This document shows, piece by piece, positions 42,757-52,271 of a DNA stretch of 64,000 bases. How positions within the stretch are numbered: position 1 is the first letter of the stretch; the number at the start of each line of letters is the position of its first letter. This DNA is from Kitasatospora sp. GP82 (GTDB taxonomy: Bacteria; Actinomycetota; Actinomycetes; Streptomycetales; Streptomycetaceae): assembly GCF_029892105.1 (NCBI RefSeq), contig NZ_JARZAJ010000005.1, positions 1-64,000 on the forward strand, in the 5' to 3' direction. The notes beneath the pieces are model-generated. The model worked only from the letters and a program-made list of their open reading frames with translations. It did not search any database and had not been told where the DNA came from. The position numbers and the translations under genes are program-made.

Positions 42757-44070
42757 CTAGAGCATCCCGTGCCACAGCTGCTCGACCACCACGGCCCACC
42801 AGTTCTCCGGGTCGGAGAACGCCGTACGGTCCAACCCCGCCAGGCCCCACTGCAGTTCGGCCACCACCTGGCCCGCCGCGTACGGCGGGAGGTCCCGCAG
42901 GCGCGGCAGGCAGTCGGCGAGCAGGGCGAGGGAGCGGGTGAAGGCGGTGAGGTCGGCGTTGCAGTAGCGGGGGGCCGCGGTGTCGGGGTCGATCGCGCGG
43001 ACGCGGCCCTGCGCGGCGTCCACGGTGACAAGCGCCCAGCCGTCGGTGCCGATGAGCAGCTGGCCGAGCAGGCTGCGGCGGTCCTGCCCGGTGGCCCGCT
43101 CCCCCCGGCCCAGGTCGGCCAGGTAGCCGGCGACCTCGGGCAGGACCGGCGCCGTCCTGCTGCCGTCCAGGACGCCGTCGGCGACCGGGTGGTACAGCGT
43201 GAAGAAGCCCTCCACCGCCGTGGGCAGGCCGATGTCGAGCAGCGGCCCGGCCACCGAATCGGGCAGATCCGCGGCGAGCACCTCGCCCGCCTCGAAGCGG
43301 TGCACCCCCTCGGGGCCGAACCGCTCCGCCAGCCGCGCGGCCAGCGCCTGCGCGGACTCCGGCAGCACGGGCGGCACCGCGTGCGGGAAGGGCATCCGGT
43401 TGGGCCTCGGCGCCGCGAGCCTGCCGTCCGGTCCGGTGGCGGGCAGGCGTGCGACCAGCTCCCGTACGGCTTCCGCCCGGTGGTCGAAGTGCGGCCCGTA
43501 GCGCAGTTCGTGGCTGAACCGCGTAGTCGGCAGCTGGGCCGCGAGCTCCTGTGCGACATACCCGCCGGGCAGCATGCCGAGGCTGAGGTCGGTGTGGACC
43601 GCCACCACGTCCTCGGCCCGTACGCCCTGCTGCTGGAGCTTGCTCCAGGCGCGCAGCGCGGGGTGCGCCCGGCCGGCGACAGAGTGCAGCACCAGGGTCT
43701 GCGACTCGCCGAACTCGTCGCGGTACGTCACCTCGGCCCGGGTGCCGGGACCGGTGACGGGCGGCAGGGACGGTTCGTGCAGCCCGGCTCCCAGCTTGTC
43801 GCGGTAGAGCCGGATCACCTCCGGCACCGGCACCGACGGCCAGACGCTCAACTCGCCGGTCCTGCGGTCCACTACCGCGCAGGCCGCGCCGATCTCCTCG
43901 GGTGCCCGGCGCGCACCGCTCAGCGGGTCCACCTGCACGGGCGCCGGCTCGGGCCAGAGCACCCAGCCCAGGTCGAACTCGTGGGAGCGGACCGGGCGGG
44001 CCGCCTCCTGCGGCAGATCGCCGTTGATCCAGCGGTGGGCGGCGTCGATCGCCTGGTCGCGGGTGGTCAT
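42757..44070 (-). CDS. SUKH-4 family immunity protein with YrhB-like and degenerate deaminase-like domains
   Basis: The 437-residue product has three parts. Residues 1-95 resemble the YrhB/Imm35 immunity fold (TRDQAIDAAHRWIN, then GAACAVVDRRTGELSVW). Residues 110-200 resemble a nucleic-acid deaminase domain of polymorphic toxins. Where active relatives have T-E-x-x-P-C and G-G-Y-C, this protein has HTDLSLG and GGYV, so the cysteines and probably the catalytic glutamate are lost. Residues 240-437 match SUKH-4 (RFGPEGVHRFEAGEVLAADL). Its ATG overlaps the stop of the toxin gene as ATGA. It is expected to neutralise that toxin or a foreign one. Confidence 0.82.
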   Translation of the reverse strand: MTTRDQAIDAAHRWINGDLPQEAARPVRSHEFDLGWVLWPEPAPVQVDPLSGARRAPEEIGAACAVVDRRTGELSVWPSVPVPEVIRLYRDKLGAGLHEPSLPPVTGPGTRAEVTYRDEFGESQTLVLHSVAGRAHPALRAWSKLQQQGVRAEDVVAVHTDLSLGMLPGGYVAQELAAQLPTTRFSHELRYGPHFDHRAEAVRELVARLPATGPDGRLAAPRPNRMPFPHAVPPVLPESAQALAARLAERFGPEGVHRFEAGEVLAADLPDSVAGPLLDIGLPTAVEGFFTLYHPVADGVLDGSRTAPVLPEVAGYLADLGRGERATGQDRRSLLGQLLIGTDGWALVTVDAAQGRVRAIDPDTAAPRYCNADLTAFTRSLALLADCLPRLRDLPPYAAGQVVAELQWGLAGLDRTAFSDPENWWAVVVEQLWHGML

Positions 44071-47054
44071 CGGTGGGCGCTCCTCGCGCTGGTGCCTGCG
44101 GGGGCTCGGTGGATGTTCAGCCGGGAACGCGGCGGGGCGGGCTCCTCCGGCGCAGCGGGGGCCTCGACGACCTCCGCCTTGGGCTCTGCCACGGCGGGTT
44201 GGATGTCCGTCAGGTCGATCGGGCGGGAGTCGCCGTCCACCGCGATCGCCCACAGGCCGTGGTCCGCGCTGTAGAGCGGGGTGGCGCACTGGCGGCCGGT
44301 CTGGTGGTCGAGATAGCGGACCGAACCGGCGTGGGTGGCGGCGTTCCAGGTGTGCGAGCGGCCGAACTCGTCCATGGTGAGCAGCACCGCCTGCGCCCCG
44401 TGCCCGGCGTGCAGCAGCACCTCGGCAAGCCGGGCGTGCGCCTGCTCGCCGTCGCCCAGGTCACGGAACTGGGTGCCGAGTTCGCGTTCGGCGCGGTCCC
44501 GGCCGCCGCGCTCTCCGGACGGTCCGTCGGGCAGCCGGGGTGCACCGCAGGTGGGGTGCCCGGCGAAGGTGTCGAGGCCGGAGAGGGCGAGTTCGACACA
44601 GTTGTTGGCGCGGCCCTGCTCGCGGTAGCCGCCGCCGTTGAGCACCTCGGTCCAGGTCCCGGTGCGCGGGTCGGGGTGCGGGACGGCGAAGCCCTCGGAG
44701 GTTGCGGGCACCCGGAGTTCGGCCTCGGCCTGATGCGCCGGGTCCACCGGGCCAAGACCGCCGGGTACACCGTACGGACGGCTGTCCGCGATGGTGCGCT
44801 CCTGCGCCTGCTCGGCGGGCAGTGGGCCACCCGGACGGCGCGAGGCCCGTGCGAGCAGGTACGCGGCGCCGAGCTCACCGGCCGGAACCGCGGTCCAACC
44901 GGACGCCGCCTGGCCCTCGTTGAGCAGGGGAGCTTCGAGACGGCGGAAGTCGGCCCCCGATCCGGCATACATCCGCGAGGGTGCGGACGCACCGATGTTC
45001 GCGCCGGGCAACAGCGGCGTCGCGGCAGGTGTCCGGGGCACGGCGGCGCCCGAGCGGGCGTCCTGCGGCGGGATTCCCGTACCGACGATGCCGACCACGC
45101 CACCGGCCGGCTGGCCGGCCGCTCCGACGGAGCCCACGCCCACCGGACCGCCCACGGCGGAGGCACCCGGGACACCCGGCGCACCGGGAGCTCCCGAAGC
45201 GCCGGGAGCTCCGCCGACCGGACCCGGCGTGACCGGACCGCCGGCCGGACCCGGCGTGACCGGACCGCCCACAGGGCCCGGCGTCACCGGACTGCCGCCC
45301 GGACCGCCGACCGGACCGCCGACCGGACCGCCGACCGGCGCACTGCCGCCGACCGGCCCGTAACCGCCCGGAGTTCCCACCCCGACCGACCCGGACGACG
45401 GGTCGACCGAGTGCCAGCCGCCGCCTCCGCCACCGGAGGAGCCGCTCGGCCCCGAGGGCGCCTCACCGAGGCCGGAACCGGACCCGGAGCCATAGCCGGA
45501 TCCGGAGCCGTAACCACCGGACGTCCCGTAGTCCGACCCGGTCGGCTGCGGCGCGACCACGACGGAGTCGGTCCGTACCGAGACCGGCCCGGTGCGCACC
45601 GAAGTCTGTTCCACCACAGGCGAGTTGCCGTAGTCGTAGTCGCTGCCCGTGTCCTCGTACCGGTACGGGTCCTGCCGGTGCCGGTATCCTCCGCCACCCG
45701 AGCCCGAGCCCGTGCCCGCACTCGAAGCGGAGGAGCCCGACGACCCCCCGTACGACGAGTCGTCACCGCTTTCGGAGCCGTAGCCGGAGCCGTAGCCGGC
45801 ATCGACCGTGGCGCTCGCGCCAGGTGCCCCGGCCGCCGCCGATCGCAGCCCGACACCGGCCACCCCCGACGGCCCGTCCAGTGCCACCTCGGCATCGGTG
45901 TGCAGCCCGGCGGTCTGCACGCTGGTCTGCACACCGAGCGGTCCGCCCGCACGTACCACCGGCTGCCCGTCCGGGCCGAGGACCACCGGTCGGCCGTCCG
46001 CGCCGAGCACCGGCTTGCCGTCCCGGCCGAGGGCCACCGACATTCCGCTGGCCCCGAGTTCACCGTCGGCGGCGACCGTCACGGGGTTGCCCCGGGCGTC
46101 GGTGAGCGGCTTGCCGTCCACGCCGACCGCCAGGCCGACGACCGGCTGGCCGTCCGCGCCGAGTATGGCGACCTTGCCGTCCGCACCGACCAGGGGCTTG
46201 CCGTCGGGGCCCACCGGTACGGTGACGCCCTCGACACCGGCCACCAGCTTGCCGTTCTGGTCACGCAGCAGCGGGTTCCCGGAGCCGTCGGTGATCACCC
46301 TGCCGTTGTGGTCGACGGCCACGCTCAGGGCCCGGACGCCGCCGACTGCGGCAGCCCCGGCGCCCGCGCCACCCAGTGCCCCGGTCAGCTGCCCACCCGC
46401 ACCGCTCTTCTCCTCCAGCACGGCCGAACGGCCGTTCGGACCATGCCCCTCCGCCCGTGCGATGCGCTCCAGGGCGACGACCGCGGGTTCCTTGAGGGCG
46501 GTCTCCAGGCCGTGCTTCATGGCGCGGCCGAGTTCCTCCAGCAGCTCGCCGACCTTGACCTTCGCGGCGGCGACCTCGACCAACTCGCCGACCTCGGCCA
46601 CGGCGGTGTCGACCACCTTGGTGACCGCTCCGAGCGCGCCCCCGCCCTCGGACTCCTTCGCCTTGGCCTCGGCAGCCTGTGCGGCCTTCAGCTTCTCGGC
46701 GAGTTCGGTGAGCGCGGCGACGAGCGACGCCTTGCAGGTGTCGGTGGCCTCGGCGGCACTGTCGAACGCCTTCGCCACCAGCTCGGCGGCACTCTGCGCA
46801 TCGTCCAGGTAACCCCGGCCGCCGCCCGCGAAGCCCTGCCAGTGCTCTGCGAAGGCGTCCACCGCGCGTCCGGTGTTCTCCCCCGTGACCCGCTGCGCGG
46901 ACTCCCCGCCCCGGCGGCTGAGCCGCTCGGCCTCGGTGGCGAACTCCCGCCACAGCGCGCCGGCTCGACGCAACCCGTCCTCGTCGGCCTCGGGCCAGTG
47001 GTGGCCGACCTTGGCCAGGACCGGGGCCAGTTCCTCGGGCAACTTCCGGGACAC
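44067..47054 (-). CDS. Polymorphic toxin with papain-fold glutamine deamidase C-terminus
   Basis: The 995-residue product reads as a secreted multidomain toxin. Residues 1-230 are helical and WXG-like ([26 protein letters not shown]). Residues 245-372 carry about ten short repeats of D-G-x-P-V/L type. Residues 410-720 are Gly/Ser- and then Gly/Pro/Val-rich, partly collagen-like. Residues 805-930 form a toxin glutamine-deamidase domain. Cys819 lies in [18 protein letters not shown], His901 in [15 protein letters not shown], and Asp916 in YLDHQTG; these form a papain-type triad. The GTG at 47054 follows GAAGGAGGG. A WXG100-like gene precedes it, suggesting type VII-like export. Confidence 0.88.
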   Translation of the reverse strand: MSRKLPEELAPVLAKVGHHWPEADEDGLRRAGALWREFATEAERLSRRGGESAQRVTGENTGRAVDAFAEHWQGFAGGGRGYLDDAQSAAELVAKAFDSAAEATDTCKASLVAALTELAEKLKAAQAAEAKAKESEGGGALGAVTKVVDTAVAEVGELVEVAAAKVKVGELLEELGRAMKHGLETALKEPAVVALERIARAEGHGPNGRSAVLEEKSGAGGQLTGALGGAGAGAAAVGGVRALSVAVDHNGRVITDGSGNPLLRDQNGKLVAGVEGVTVPVGPDGKPLVGADGKVAILGADGQPVVGLAVGVDGKPLTDARGNPVTVAADGELGASGMSVALGRDGKPVLGADGRPVVLGPDGQPVVRAGGPLGVQTSVQTAGLHTDAEVALDGPSGVAGVGLRSAAAGAPGASATVDAGYGSGYGSESGDDSSYGGSSGSSASSAGTGSGSGGGGYRHRQDPYRYEDTGSDYDYGNSPVVEQTSVRTGPVSVRTDSVVVAPQPTGSDYGTSGGYGSGSGYGSGSGSGLGEAPSGPSGSSGGGGGGWHSVDPSSGSVGVGTPGGYGPVGGSAPVGGPVGGPVGGPGGSPVTPGPVGGPVTPGPAGGPVTPGPVGGAPGASGAPGAPGVPGASAVGGPVGVGSVGAAGQPAGGVVGIVGTGIPPQDARSGAAVPRTPAATPLLPGANIGASAPSRMYAGSGADFRRLEAPLLNEGQAASGWTAVPAGELGAAYLLARASRRPGGPLPAEQAQERTIADSRPYGVPGGLGPVDPAHQAEAELRVPATSEGFAVPHPDPRTGTWTEVLNGGGYREQGRANNCVELALSGLDTFAGHPTCGAPRLPDGPSGERGGRDRAERELGTQFRDLGDGEQAHARLAEVLLHAGHGAQAVLLTMDEFGRSHTWNAATHAGSVRYLDHQTGRQCATPLYSADHGLWAIAVDGDSRPIDLTDIQPAVAEPKAEVVEAPAAPEEPAPPRSRLNIHRAPAGTSARSAHR

Positions 47055-47071
47055 GCGGTCCCTCCTTCGCC

Positions 47072-47114
47072 TGCTACGGATTGAACGCTGCTACGGATTG
47101 GCTGCTACGGATCG
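47072..47114 (-). repeat. Three short direct repeats upstream of the toxin gene
   Basis: On the plus strand TGCTACGGATTG or TGCTACGGATCG occurs at 47072-47083, 47089-47100 and 47103-47114, 17 and 14 bases apart. They lie just upstream of the toxin's ribosome binding site, in the leader between the WXG100-like gene and the toxin. They may be an operator array or the product of slippage. Confidence 0.5.
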
Positions 47115-47215
47115 AAAACGCCGAGCGCCGTCCGCCCGTGCGGCGTACGGTCTCGCCTGCCACCGGCCCTTCGGCCGCAGGACGCGGCTCGGACCAGCGG
47201 TGCCCCGTCACGGGC

Positions 47216-47605
47216 TCAGACCACCAGCGGACCCGCTCCGGTTCCGCCACCGGGCGCCGTGCCACCCGCAGGCCCGCCCCGGTCCTGCCTGGCGAAGTCG
47301 GAGGTGACCTCCTCCTCCGTCCGGCTCGCCTGGTCGGCCATGGTGTGCAGACCGGTGCCGATCCCGCCGAGCCGGTCGGCCAGGCCGTTCAGCCCGGCCA
47401 TCAGTTCGGGCTGCGCCTCACCGTACGCCTTGCCGAAACCGGAACCGGGATCGTCCTTGCCCCACGGCTCACCGAGCCCGGCCATGCCGTGCTCCAGCGC
47501 CAGCGCGGCCCGCGCGAAGTCGTTGGAGAGCTGCTCGAACTCCCGCCCCTCGCCGTGCACTTCCCACGGTTTGATCCGGAACTCGTCCGATCCGCCCGCT
47601 GCCAT
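47216..47605 (-). CDS. WXG100-like small helical protein
   Basis: The 129-residue product is helical, with a central W-G motif ([11 protein letters not shown]) between two helices, the arrangement of WXG100/ESX-type substrates. The C-terminus is a Gly/Pro-rich tail ([12 protein letters not shown]). The start ATG at 47605 follows GGGGGAGCGGCGG. It precedes the toxin by 161 bases on the same strand, so it could be an export partner or chaperone. No ESX secretion ATPase or membrane gene is in the window. Confidence 0.72.
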   Translation of the reverse strand: MAAGGSDEFRIKPWEVHGEGREFEQLSNDFARAALALEHGMAGLGEPWGKDDPGSGFGKAYGEAQPELMAGLNGLADRLGGIGTGLHTMADQASRTEEEVTSDFARQDRGGPAGGTAPGGGTGAGPLVV

Positions 47606-47767
47606 CCGCCGCTCCCCCGTCCTGCGCCGCGCCGCGACATCTGCCGAGCCGCCCTGTACGTGCCCAGCGGCGCCGCCATCCTAGGGCCCGTATCCGAACC
47701 CTCCGCAGCGCCTCTGGACGTTTCTCACCTCAACTTCACACCCGGCCGGAGGCCATACCCTTGCCAG

Positions 47768-48688
47768 GTGGCAGCAGAGACTCCCAAGAGCACCAAGAAG
47801 ACCAAGAACCCCAAGAACGGCGACAAGGCCGGCAGCGGCAAGGCCAAGAGCGCCAAGGACACGACCGGCACCAGGACCGCGACCCCGGTCGATCTCCCGA
47901 TGCCCACGGTCGGCGAGGTCTCGCTCGACTTCGCGCGCGCCTGGGTCGAGTTCGCCGACCCGGCCGACGACGAGCAGGTCTTCCGCTGCGACCTGACCTG
48001 GCTGACCTCCCGCTGGACCTGCATCTTCGGCAAGGGCTGCCAGGGCATCCGCGAGGGCCGGGGCGAGTCCGACGGCTGCTGCACGCTCGGCGCGCACTAC
48101 TCGGACGAGGACGACGAGAAGCGGATCGCCGAGCACGCGGCCCGCCTGACCCCCGAGAACTGGCAGCTGTTCGAGCACGGCACCGACGCCAAGGGCCGGA
48201 TCAGGCTCGACGGCGGCATCACCATGCTCGACGAGGACGGCGACCGCCAGACCCGCCGGGTGGACGGCGCCTGCATCTTCCTCAACCGCCCGGGCTTCTC
48301 CGGCGGCCACGGCTGCGCTCTGCACACCCTTGCCCTCCAGGAGGGCAAGGAACCGCTGGAGACCAAGCCGGACGTCTGCTGGCAGCTGCCGGTCCGCCGC
48401 ACCTACGACTGGATCGACCGCCCGGACGACACCCGCTACCTCCAGGTCACCATCGGCGAGTACGACCGCCGCGGCTGGGGCCCGGGCGGCCACGACCTGC
48501 ACTGGTGGTGCACCAGCAGCCCGGACGCCCACACCGGCCCCGACCCGGTGTACGTCAGCTACCGCCCCGAGCTCACCGAACTGATGGGCCCGGCCGGCTA
48601 CGCAGTCCTCGCCGAACTCTGCGAGCAGCGCATCGCCACCAAGGGCCACAAGAAGTTCGCCCCCCACCCGGCGGACCCCGAAAGGTAA
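47768..48688 (+). CDS. Cysteine-rich protein, DUF3109/YkgJ-like
   Basis: The product of about 306 residues starts with a Lys/Ser/Thr-rich tail of about 40 residues. A domain with many Cys and His residues follows ([12 protein letters not shown], then [16 protein letters not shown], and [20 protein letters not shown]). The spacing resembles DUF3109/YkgJ proteins, which are thought to bind an iron-sulphur cluster or zinc. The function is unknown. The GTG at 47768 is chosen because it starts the charged tail just before the domain; its ribosome binding site is weak. It is divergent from the toxin island. Confidence 0.78.
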   Translation: MAAETPKSTKKTKNPKNGDKAGSGKAKSAKDTTGTRTATPVDLPMPTVGEVSLDFARAWVEFADPADDEQVFRCDLTWLTSRWTCIFGKGCQGIREGRGESDGCCTLGAHYSDEDDEKRIAEHAARLTPENWQLFEHGTDAKGRIRLDGGITMLDEDGDRQTRRVDGACIFLNRPGFSGGHGCALHTLALQEGKEPLETKPDVCWQLPVRRTYDWIDRPDDTRYLQVTIGEYDRRGWGPGGHDLHWWCTSSPDAHTGPDPVYVSYRPELTELMGPAGYAVLAELCEQRIATKGHKKFAPHPADPER

Positions 48689-48710
48689 CCAGGGGCAGAC
48701 GGGCAACCAC

Positions 48711-48748
48711 CAGGGGCGCGGGGCTCTGCGCAGTTCCCCTCGCCCCTG
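48711..48748. terminator. GGGGCGCGGGG repeat hairpin at convergent gene ends
   Basis: CAGGGGCGCGGGG at 48711-48723 pairs with CCCCTCGCCCCTG, ending at 48748, with one mismatch. It lies between the cysteine-rich protein gene and nuoD. Confidence 0.75.
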
Positions 48749-48759
48749 AAGGGTTCTGG

Positions 48760-49923
48760 CTACTTGTCGATGTCGCCGACGACGAAGAACATCGACCCCA
48801 GGATCGCCACCATGTCGGCCACCAGCGTGCCGGGCAGCAGCTCGGTGAGCGCCTGGATGTTGTTGTAGGACGCCGAGCGCAGCTTCAGGCGCCACGGTGT
48901 CTTCTCGCCGCGCGAGACCAGGTAGTACCCGTTGATCCCGAGCGGGTTCTCGGTCCACGCATAGGTGGTCCCCTCGGGCGCCTTGAGCACCTTCGGCAGT
49001 CGGAGGTTGACCGGCCCCGGTGCGAAGGTGGCGAGCCGGTCGAGGCAGGCGTCGGCGAGGTCCAGGGAGTTGGCGGTCTGCTCCAGCAGGCACTCGAAGC
49101 GCGCCAGGCAGTCCCCCTCCTCGCGGGTGACGACCGTCAGTACGTCCTGCAGTTCGGCGTACGCCAGGTACGGCTCGTCCCGGCGAAGGTCGAAGTCGAC
49201 GCCGCTGGCCCGGGCGATCGGGCCGCTGACCCCGTACGCGTGGACATGCTCGCGCGAGAGCACGCCGACACCCGCCGTCCGGCCGCGGAAGATCTCGTTG
49301 CCGAGCACCAGGTCCTCGAAGACCGGCAGTTGCGAGCGGACGGTGGCAACGGCCGTGCGCACCCGGCCGAGCCATCCGGCGGGCAGGTCCTCCTTGAGGC
49401 CGCCGACCCGGTTGAACATGTAGTGCATACGCCCGCCGCTGGCCTCCTCCAACACGTGCTGGAGTTCCTCGCGGCCGTGGAAGGCGTGGAAGACCGGGGT
49501 GATCCCGCCGAGTTCCAGGGGGTACGAGCCCAGGAACATCAGGTGGTTGAGCACCCGGTTGAGCTCGGCGAGCATGGTGCGGATCCACACCGCACGCTCG
49601 GGCACCTCCATGCCGAGCATCCGCTCGACGGCAAGGACGACGCCCAGTTCGCTGGAGAAGGCGGAGAGCCAGTCGTGCCGGTTGGCCAGCATGATGATCT
49701 GCCGGTAGTCGCGGGCCTCGAAGAGCTTCTCCGCACCCCGGTGCATATAACCGATCACGGGCTCCGCGGCGACGATCCGCTCGCCGTCCAGCACCAGCTT
49801 CAGGCGCAGCACGCCGTGGGTGGACGGGTGCTGCGGGCCGATGTTGAGCACCATGTCGCTGGTGCCGAGCTCGCCCGTGAGCTGCTGCGCGCCTGCGCCG
49901 ATGCCGACCGTGGTCTCCCTCAT
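48760..49923 (-). CDS. nuoD2: NADH-quinone oxidoreductase subunit D paralogue (NuoD2)
   Basis: The 387-residue product is the 49-kDa NuoD subunit of complex [21 protein letters not shown] supplies the quinone-cavity histidine, and [16 protein letters not shown] the conserved loop. [15 protein letters not shown] and [16 protein letters not shown] are also typical. It stands apart from other nuo genes, as does a second nuoD gene in other streptomycetes. It is therefore a paralogue rather than part of a full operon. It starts ten bases after the NDUFAF7-like methyltransferase gene. Confidence 0.93.
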   Translation of the reverse strand: MRETTVGIGAGAQQLTGELGTSDMVLNIGPQHPSTHGVLRLKLVLDGERIVAAEPVIGYMHRGAEKLFEARDYRQIIMLANRHDWLSAFSSELGVVLAVERMLGMEVPERAVWIRTMLAELNRVLNHLMFLGSYPLELGGITPVFHAFHGREELQHVLEEASGGRMHYMFNRVGGLKEDLPAGWLGRVRTAVATVRSQLPVFEDLVLGNEIFRGRTAGVGVLSREHVHAYGVSGPIARASGVDFDLRRDEPYLAYAELQDVLTVVTREEGDCLARFECLLEQTANSLDLADACLDRLATFAPGPVNLRLPKVLKAPEGTTYAWTENPLGINGYYLVSRGEKTPWRLKLRSASYNNIQALTELLPGTLVADMVAILGSMFFVVGDIDK

Positions 49924-49933
49924 GGCACAGAGG

Positions 49934-50977
49934 CTACAGAGTCCGCCGGCCTGCCAGACCCGCCAGGCTGGGCGGTTCCGGCATCCGGACGGTCTGTACG
50001 AGCCAGCCGAAGCCGCCGAGCCCTGCCGGGTCGGTCAGTTCGGCGGCCTGCCCGGCACCGCTCAGTGCCCTCAGGTACTCGGCCGGGCTGTCGGACGCGA
50101 GGGCCAGCGGCGGGCGGGAGCCGCTGACGCCCAGGGCGCGCAGGGCTTCACGCTGGGTTGTCCACAGGCTGTGGAGAGCCGGTGCGGCCACCGCGTCCAG
50201 GGCCACATGCGCGGTGATGTCGCAGGAGCCGTCCGGTACCGGTCGCACCTCGCGGCCGTCCCGGAAGCCGGTCAGCGTACCGAACAGCGGCCGGCCGGCC
50301 AGCGCGTGCGCATAGTCCACCGCGACCGCGAGCCCCCGTTCAAGACCACCGACCACCGCCGCCCAGGCGTCGGCCCGGGGACCGCCCAGCTCGACCCGCT
50401 CTCCCGGTTCCTCGGCCGGCCACCAGCGGGCCGCCCACCGGGCGTCGGCCTCCTCCAGGACGGGGCCCAGCCGCTCCTCGCCGTCCGGGGCGACCTCGAC
50501 GTAGCGCAGCACACCGTCCTCGTCCACCTCGGCAAGGTCCAGCGGCACGTTGTCCAGCCACTCGTTGGCGAACAGCAGGCCGCTGACGCCCTGGGGCATC
50601 CGGTCCGTCCACTCCACCGCCGCCGGCAGTCCGGCCGGGCGGTCGGCGATCTCCACCGCGTACGGGCGCAGTCGCGCCGACAGCGCGGGATCGGCCACCG
50701 CGAGCACCCCGGTGAGCAGTTCGCCCCGTCCCGCGCCGATGTCGACCAGGGCCAGCTCCGCCGGGCGGCCGAGGGCCTCGTCCACCTCAAGGAGCAGGCG
50801 GGCAACGGCCCCGGCGTACTCGGGCGATGCGTGCACGGAGGTTCTGAAATGCCCGGCCGGGCCCTCCGACCTGCGGTAGAAGCCGCCGTGCTCGCCGTAC
50901 AGGGCCTGTTCCATGGCGGGCCGCCACCGCATCCAACTCACTCCGGGGACGTTACCGTCCGTCGGGGTCGTCTCCAC
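49934..50977 (-). CDS. SAM-dependent methyltransferase, NDUFAF7/MidA family
   Basis: The 347-residue product has the COG1565 methyltransferase pattern. It shows motif [18 protein letters not shown], the family-typical [12 protein letters not shown] (a form of N-E-x-x-D-x-x-P), and [17 protein letters not shown]. The N-terminal region [20 protein letters not shown] is the conserved substrate loop. In mitochondria NDUFAF7 dimethylates an arginine of NDUFS2, the homologue of NuoD. The nuoD paralogue follows here ten bases downstream. The GTG at 50977 could be replaced by the ATG at 50932. Confidence 0.88.
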   Translation of the reverse strand: METTPTDGNVPGVSWMRWRPAMEQALYGEHGGFYRRSEGPAGHFRTSVHASPEYAGAVARLLLEVDEALGRPAELALVDIGAGRGELLTGVLAVADPALSARLRPYAVEIADRPAGLPAAVEWTDRMPQGVSGLLFANEWLDNVPLDLAEVDEDGVLRYVEVAPDGEERLGPVLEEADARWAARWWPAEEPGERVELGGPRADAWAAVVGGLERGLAVAVDYAHALAGRPLFGTLTGFRDGREVRPVPDGSCDITAHVALDAVAAPALHSLWTTQREALRALGVSGSRPPLALASDSPAEYLRALSGAGQAAELTDPAGLGGFGWLVQTVRMPEPPSLAGLAGRRTL

Positions 50978-51047
50978 CCTGCGGAGTAGGACGGGATCGC
51001 TCTCCCGGCGGACCTGAGCATGCAGAGCGACTGCCTAGGCTTGAAAC

Positions 51048-52244
51048 GTGCATCGACTCAACGCCTGGCTCCGCCGACACCCGATGGTGGTGGACTCCGC
51101 CTGGGCGCTGCCGGTCTTCTTCTTCAGCCTGCTCGCCGCCGTCGAGCAGGAGCCGTCGCGCGCGCTCGCGGGCAGCGTGGTGATGGCCGTTCTGCTCCCC
51201 CTGCTGATGGTCTTCCGGCGGCGCTACCCGGACATCACCACCGTCGCCGCCGTCGCCCTGGGGCTGGTGCAGGTCGCACTGCAGATCCCACCGAACTTCT
51301 CCAGCCTGGCGTACCTGGTCTTCGCCTACACCGGCGCCGCCTTCGGCGCCAGCTGGACGTCCCGGCTGGCGCTGGCCGCCGGGGTCGCGGCCGGGCCGCT
51401 GACGGTCTGGCGGTTCCAGGACGGACCCAGTGAGAACTCCAAGTGGCTCCAGGTGGTCTTCCTCTCCACGCTGATGACCACCCCGTTCATCCTCTGCTGG
51501 GCCTGGGGCCGGCTGACCAGGGTCCGCCGCGCCTACCTGATCGAACTGGAGGACCGGGCGGCCCGGCTGGAACGCGAACGGGACGCCCAGTCGAAGGTCG
51601 CGGTCGCGGCCGAGCGCGCCAGGATCGCCCGTGAGCTGCACGACGTGGTCGCGCACAACGTCTCGGTGATGATCGTCCAGGCCGACGGCGCGGCCTACGT
51701 CCTGGACAACTCGCCCCAGCAGGCCAAGGAGGCGCTCGGCACGATCGCCAGCACCGGCCGGCAGGCGCTGGTCGAGATGCGGCGCCTGCTGGGCGTGCTG
51801 CGCACCGCCGACACGGCGGAGGAGTACGTGCCGCAGCCCGGCGTCGAGGAACTGCCCGAACTGCTGGACCAGGTCCGCGCGGCCGGTCTGCCGGTCGAGT
51901 ACTCCACCACCGGCGAGCCCGCCGAGCTGCCGCGCGGCGTCGAGCTGACGGTCTACCGGATCGTCCAGGAGGCGCTCACCAACGTCCGCAAGCACGGCGG
52001 TCCCGACGCACGGGCCAGGGTCGCGGTGGACTTCCGCGACCGCGACCTGGAGGTCCTGATCGAGGACGACGGACGCGGCACCACCGCCGAGCAACTGGCC
52101 GCCGGTGGAAGCGACGGGCAGGGCCATGGTCTGATCGGCATGCGCGAGCGGATCGGCATGGTCAGCGGCAGCCTCGACATCGGCCCCCGGCCGGGCGGCG
52201 GCTTCCGGATCCGCGCGGTTCTCCCGCTCAAGCCGGCCAAGTAA
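51048..52244 (+). CDS. Two-component sensor histidine kinase (HisKA_3 type)
   Basis: The 398-residue kinase has four or five membrane segments in the first 165 residues. A coiled-coil linker follows (YLIELEDRAARLERERDAQS). The phosphorylated histidine is in RIARELHDVVAHNVSVMIV. The ATPase domain contains QEALTNVRKHGG and HGLIGMRERIGMVSG. It belongs to the NarL/DesK-like class. It is divergent from the methyltransferase gene and is followed after 27 bases by its response regulator. The signal is unknown. Confidence 0.93.
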   Translation: MHRLNAWLRRHPMVVDSAWALPVFFFSLLAAVEQEPSRALAGSVVMAVLLPLLMVFRRRYPDITTVAAVALGLVQVALQIPPNFSSLAYLVFAYTGAAFGASWTSRLALAAGVAAGPLTVWRFQDGPSENSKWLQVVFLSTLMTTPFILCWAWGRLTRVRRAYLIELEDRAARLERERDAQSKVAVAAERARIARELHDVVAHNVSVMIVQADGAAYVLDNSPQQAKEALGTIASTGRQALVEMRRLLGVLRTADTAEEYVPQPGVEELPELLDQVRAAGLPVEYSTTGEPAELPRGVELTVYRIVQEALTNVRKHGGPDARARVAVDFRDRDLEVLIEDDGRGTTAEQLAAGGSDGQGHGLIGMRERIGMVSGSLDIGPRPGGGFRIRAVLPLKPAK

Positions 52245-52271
52245 CCACACCGCAGCGACGACAGGAGAGAC

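Noticed and set aside
42757..44070. Active DNA-deaminase toxin
   Set aside because: The zinc-ligand cysteines and catalytic glutamate expected in active enzymes are absent, and the gene sits in the immunity position.
44073..47084. A 1003-codon open frame on the plus strand opposite the toxin gene
   Set aside because: It mirrors the toxin's codon bias, has no domain or ribosome binding site, and the minus frame has clear conserved domains.
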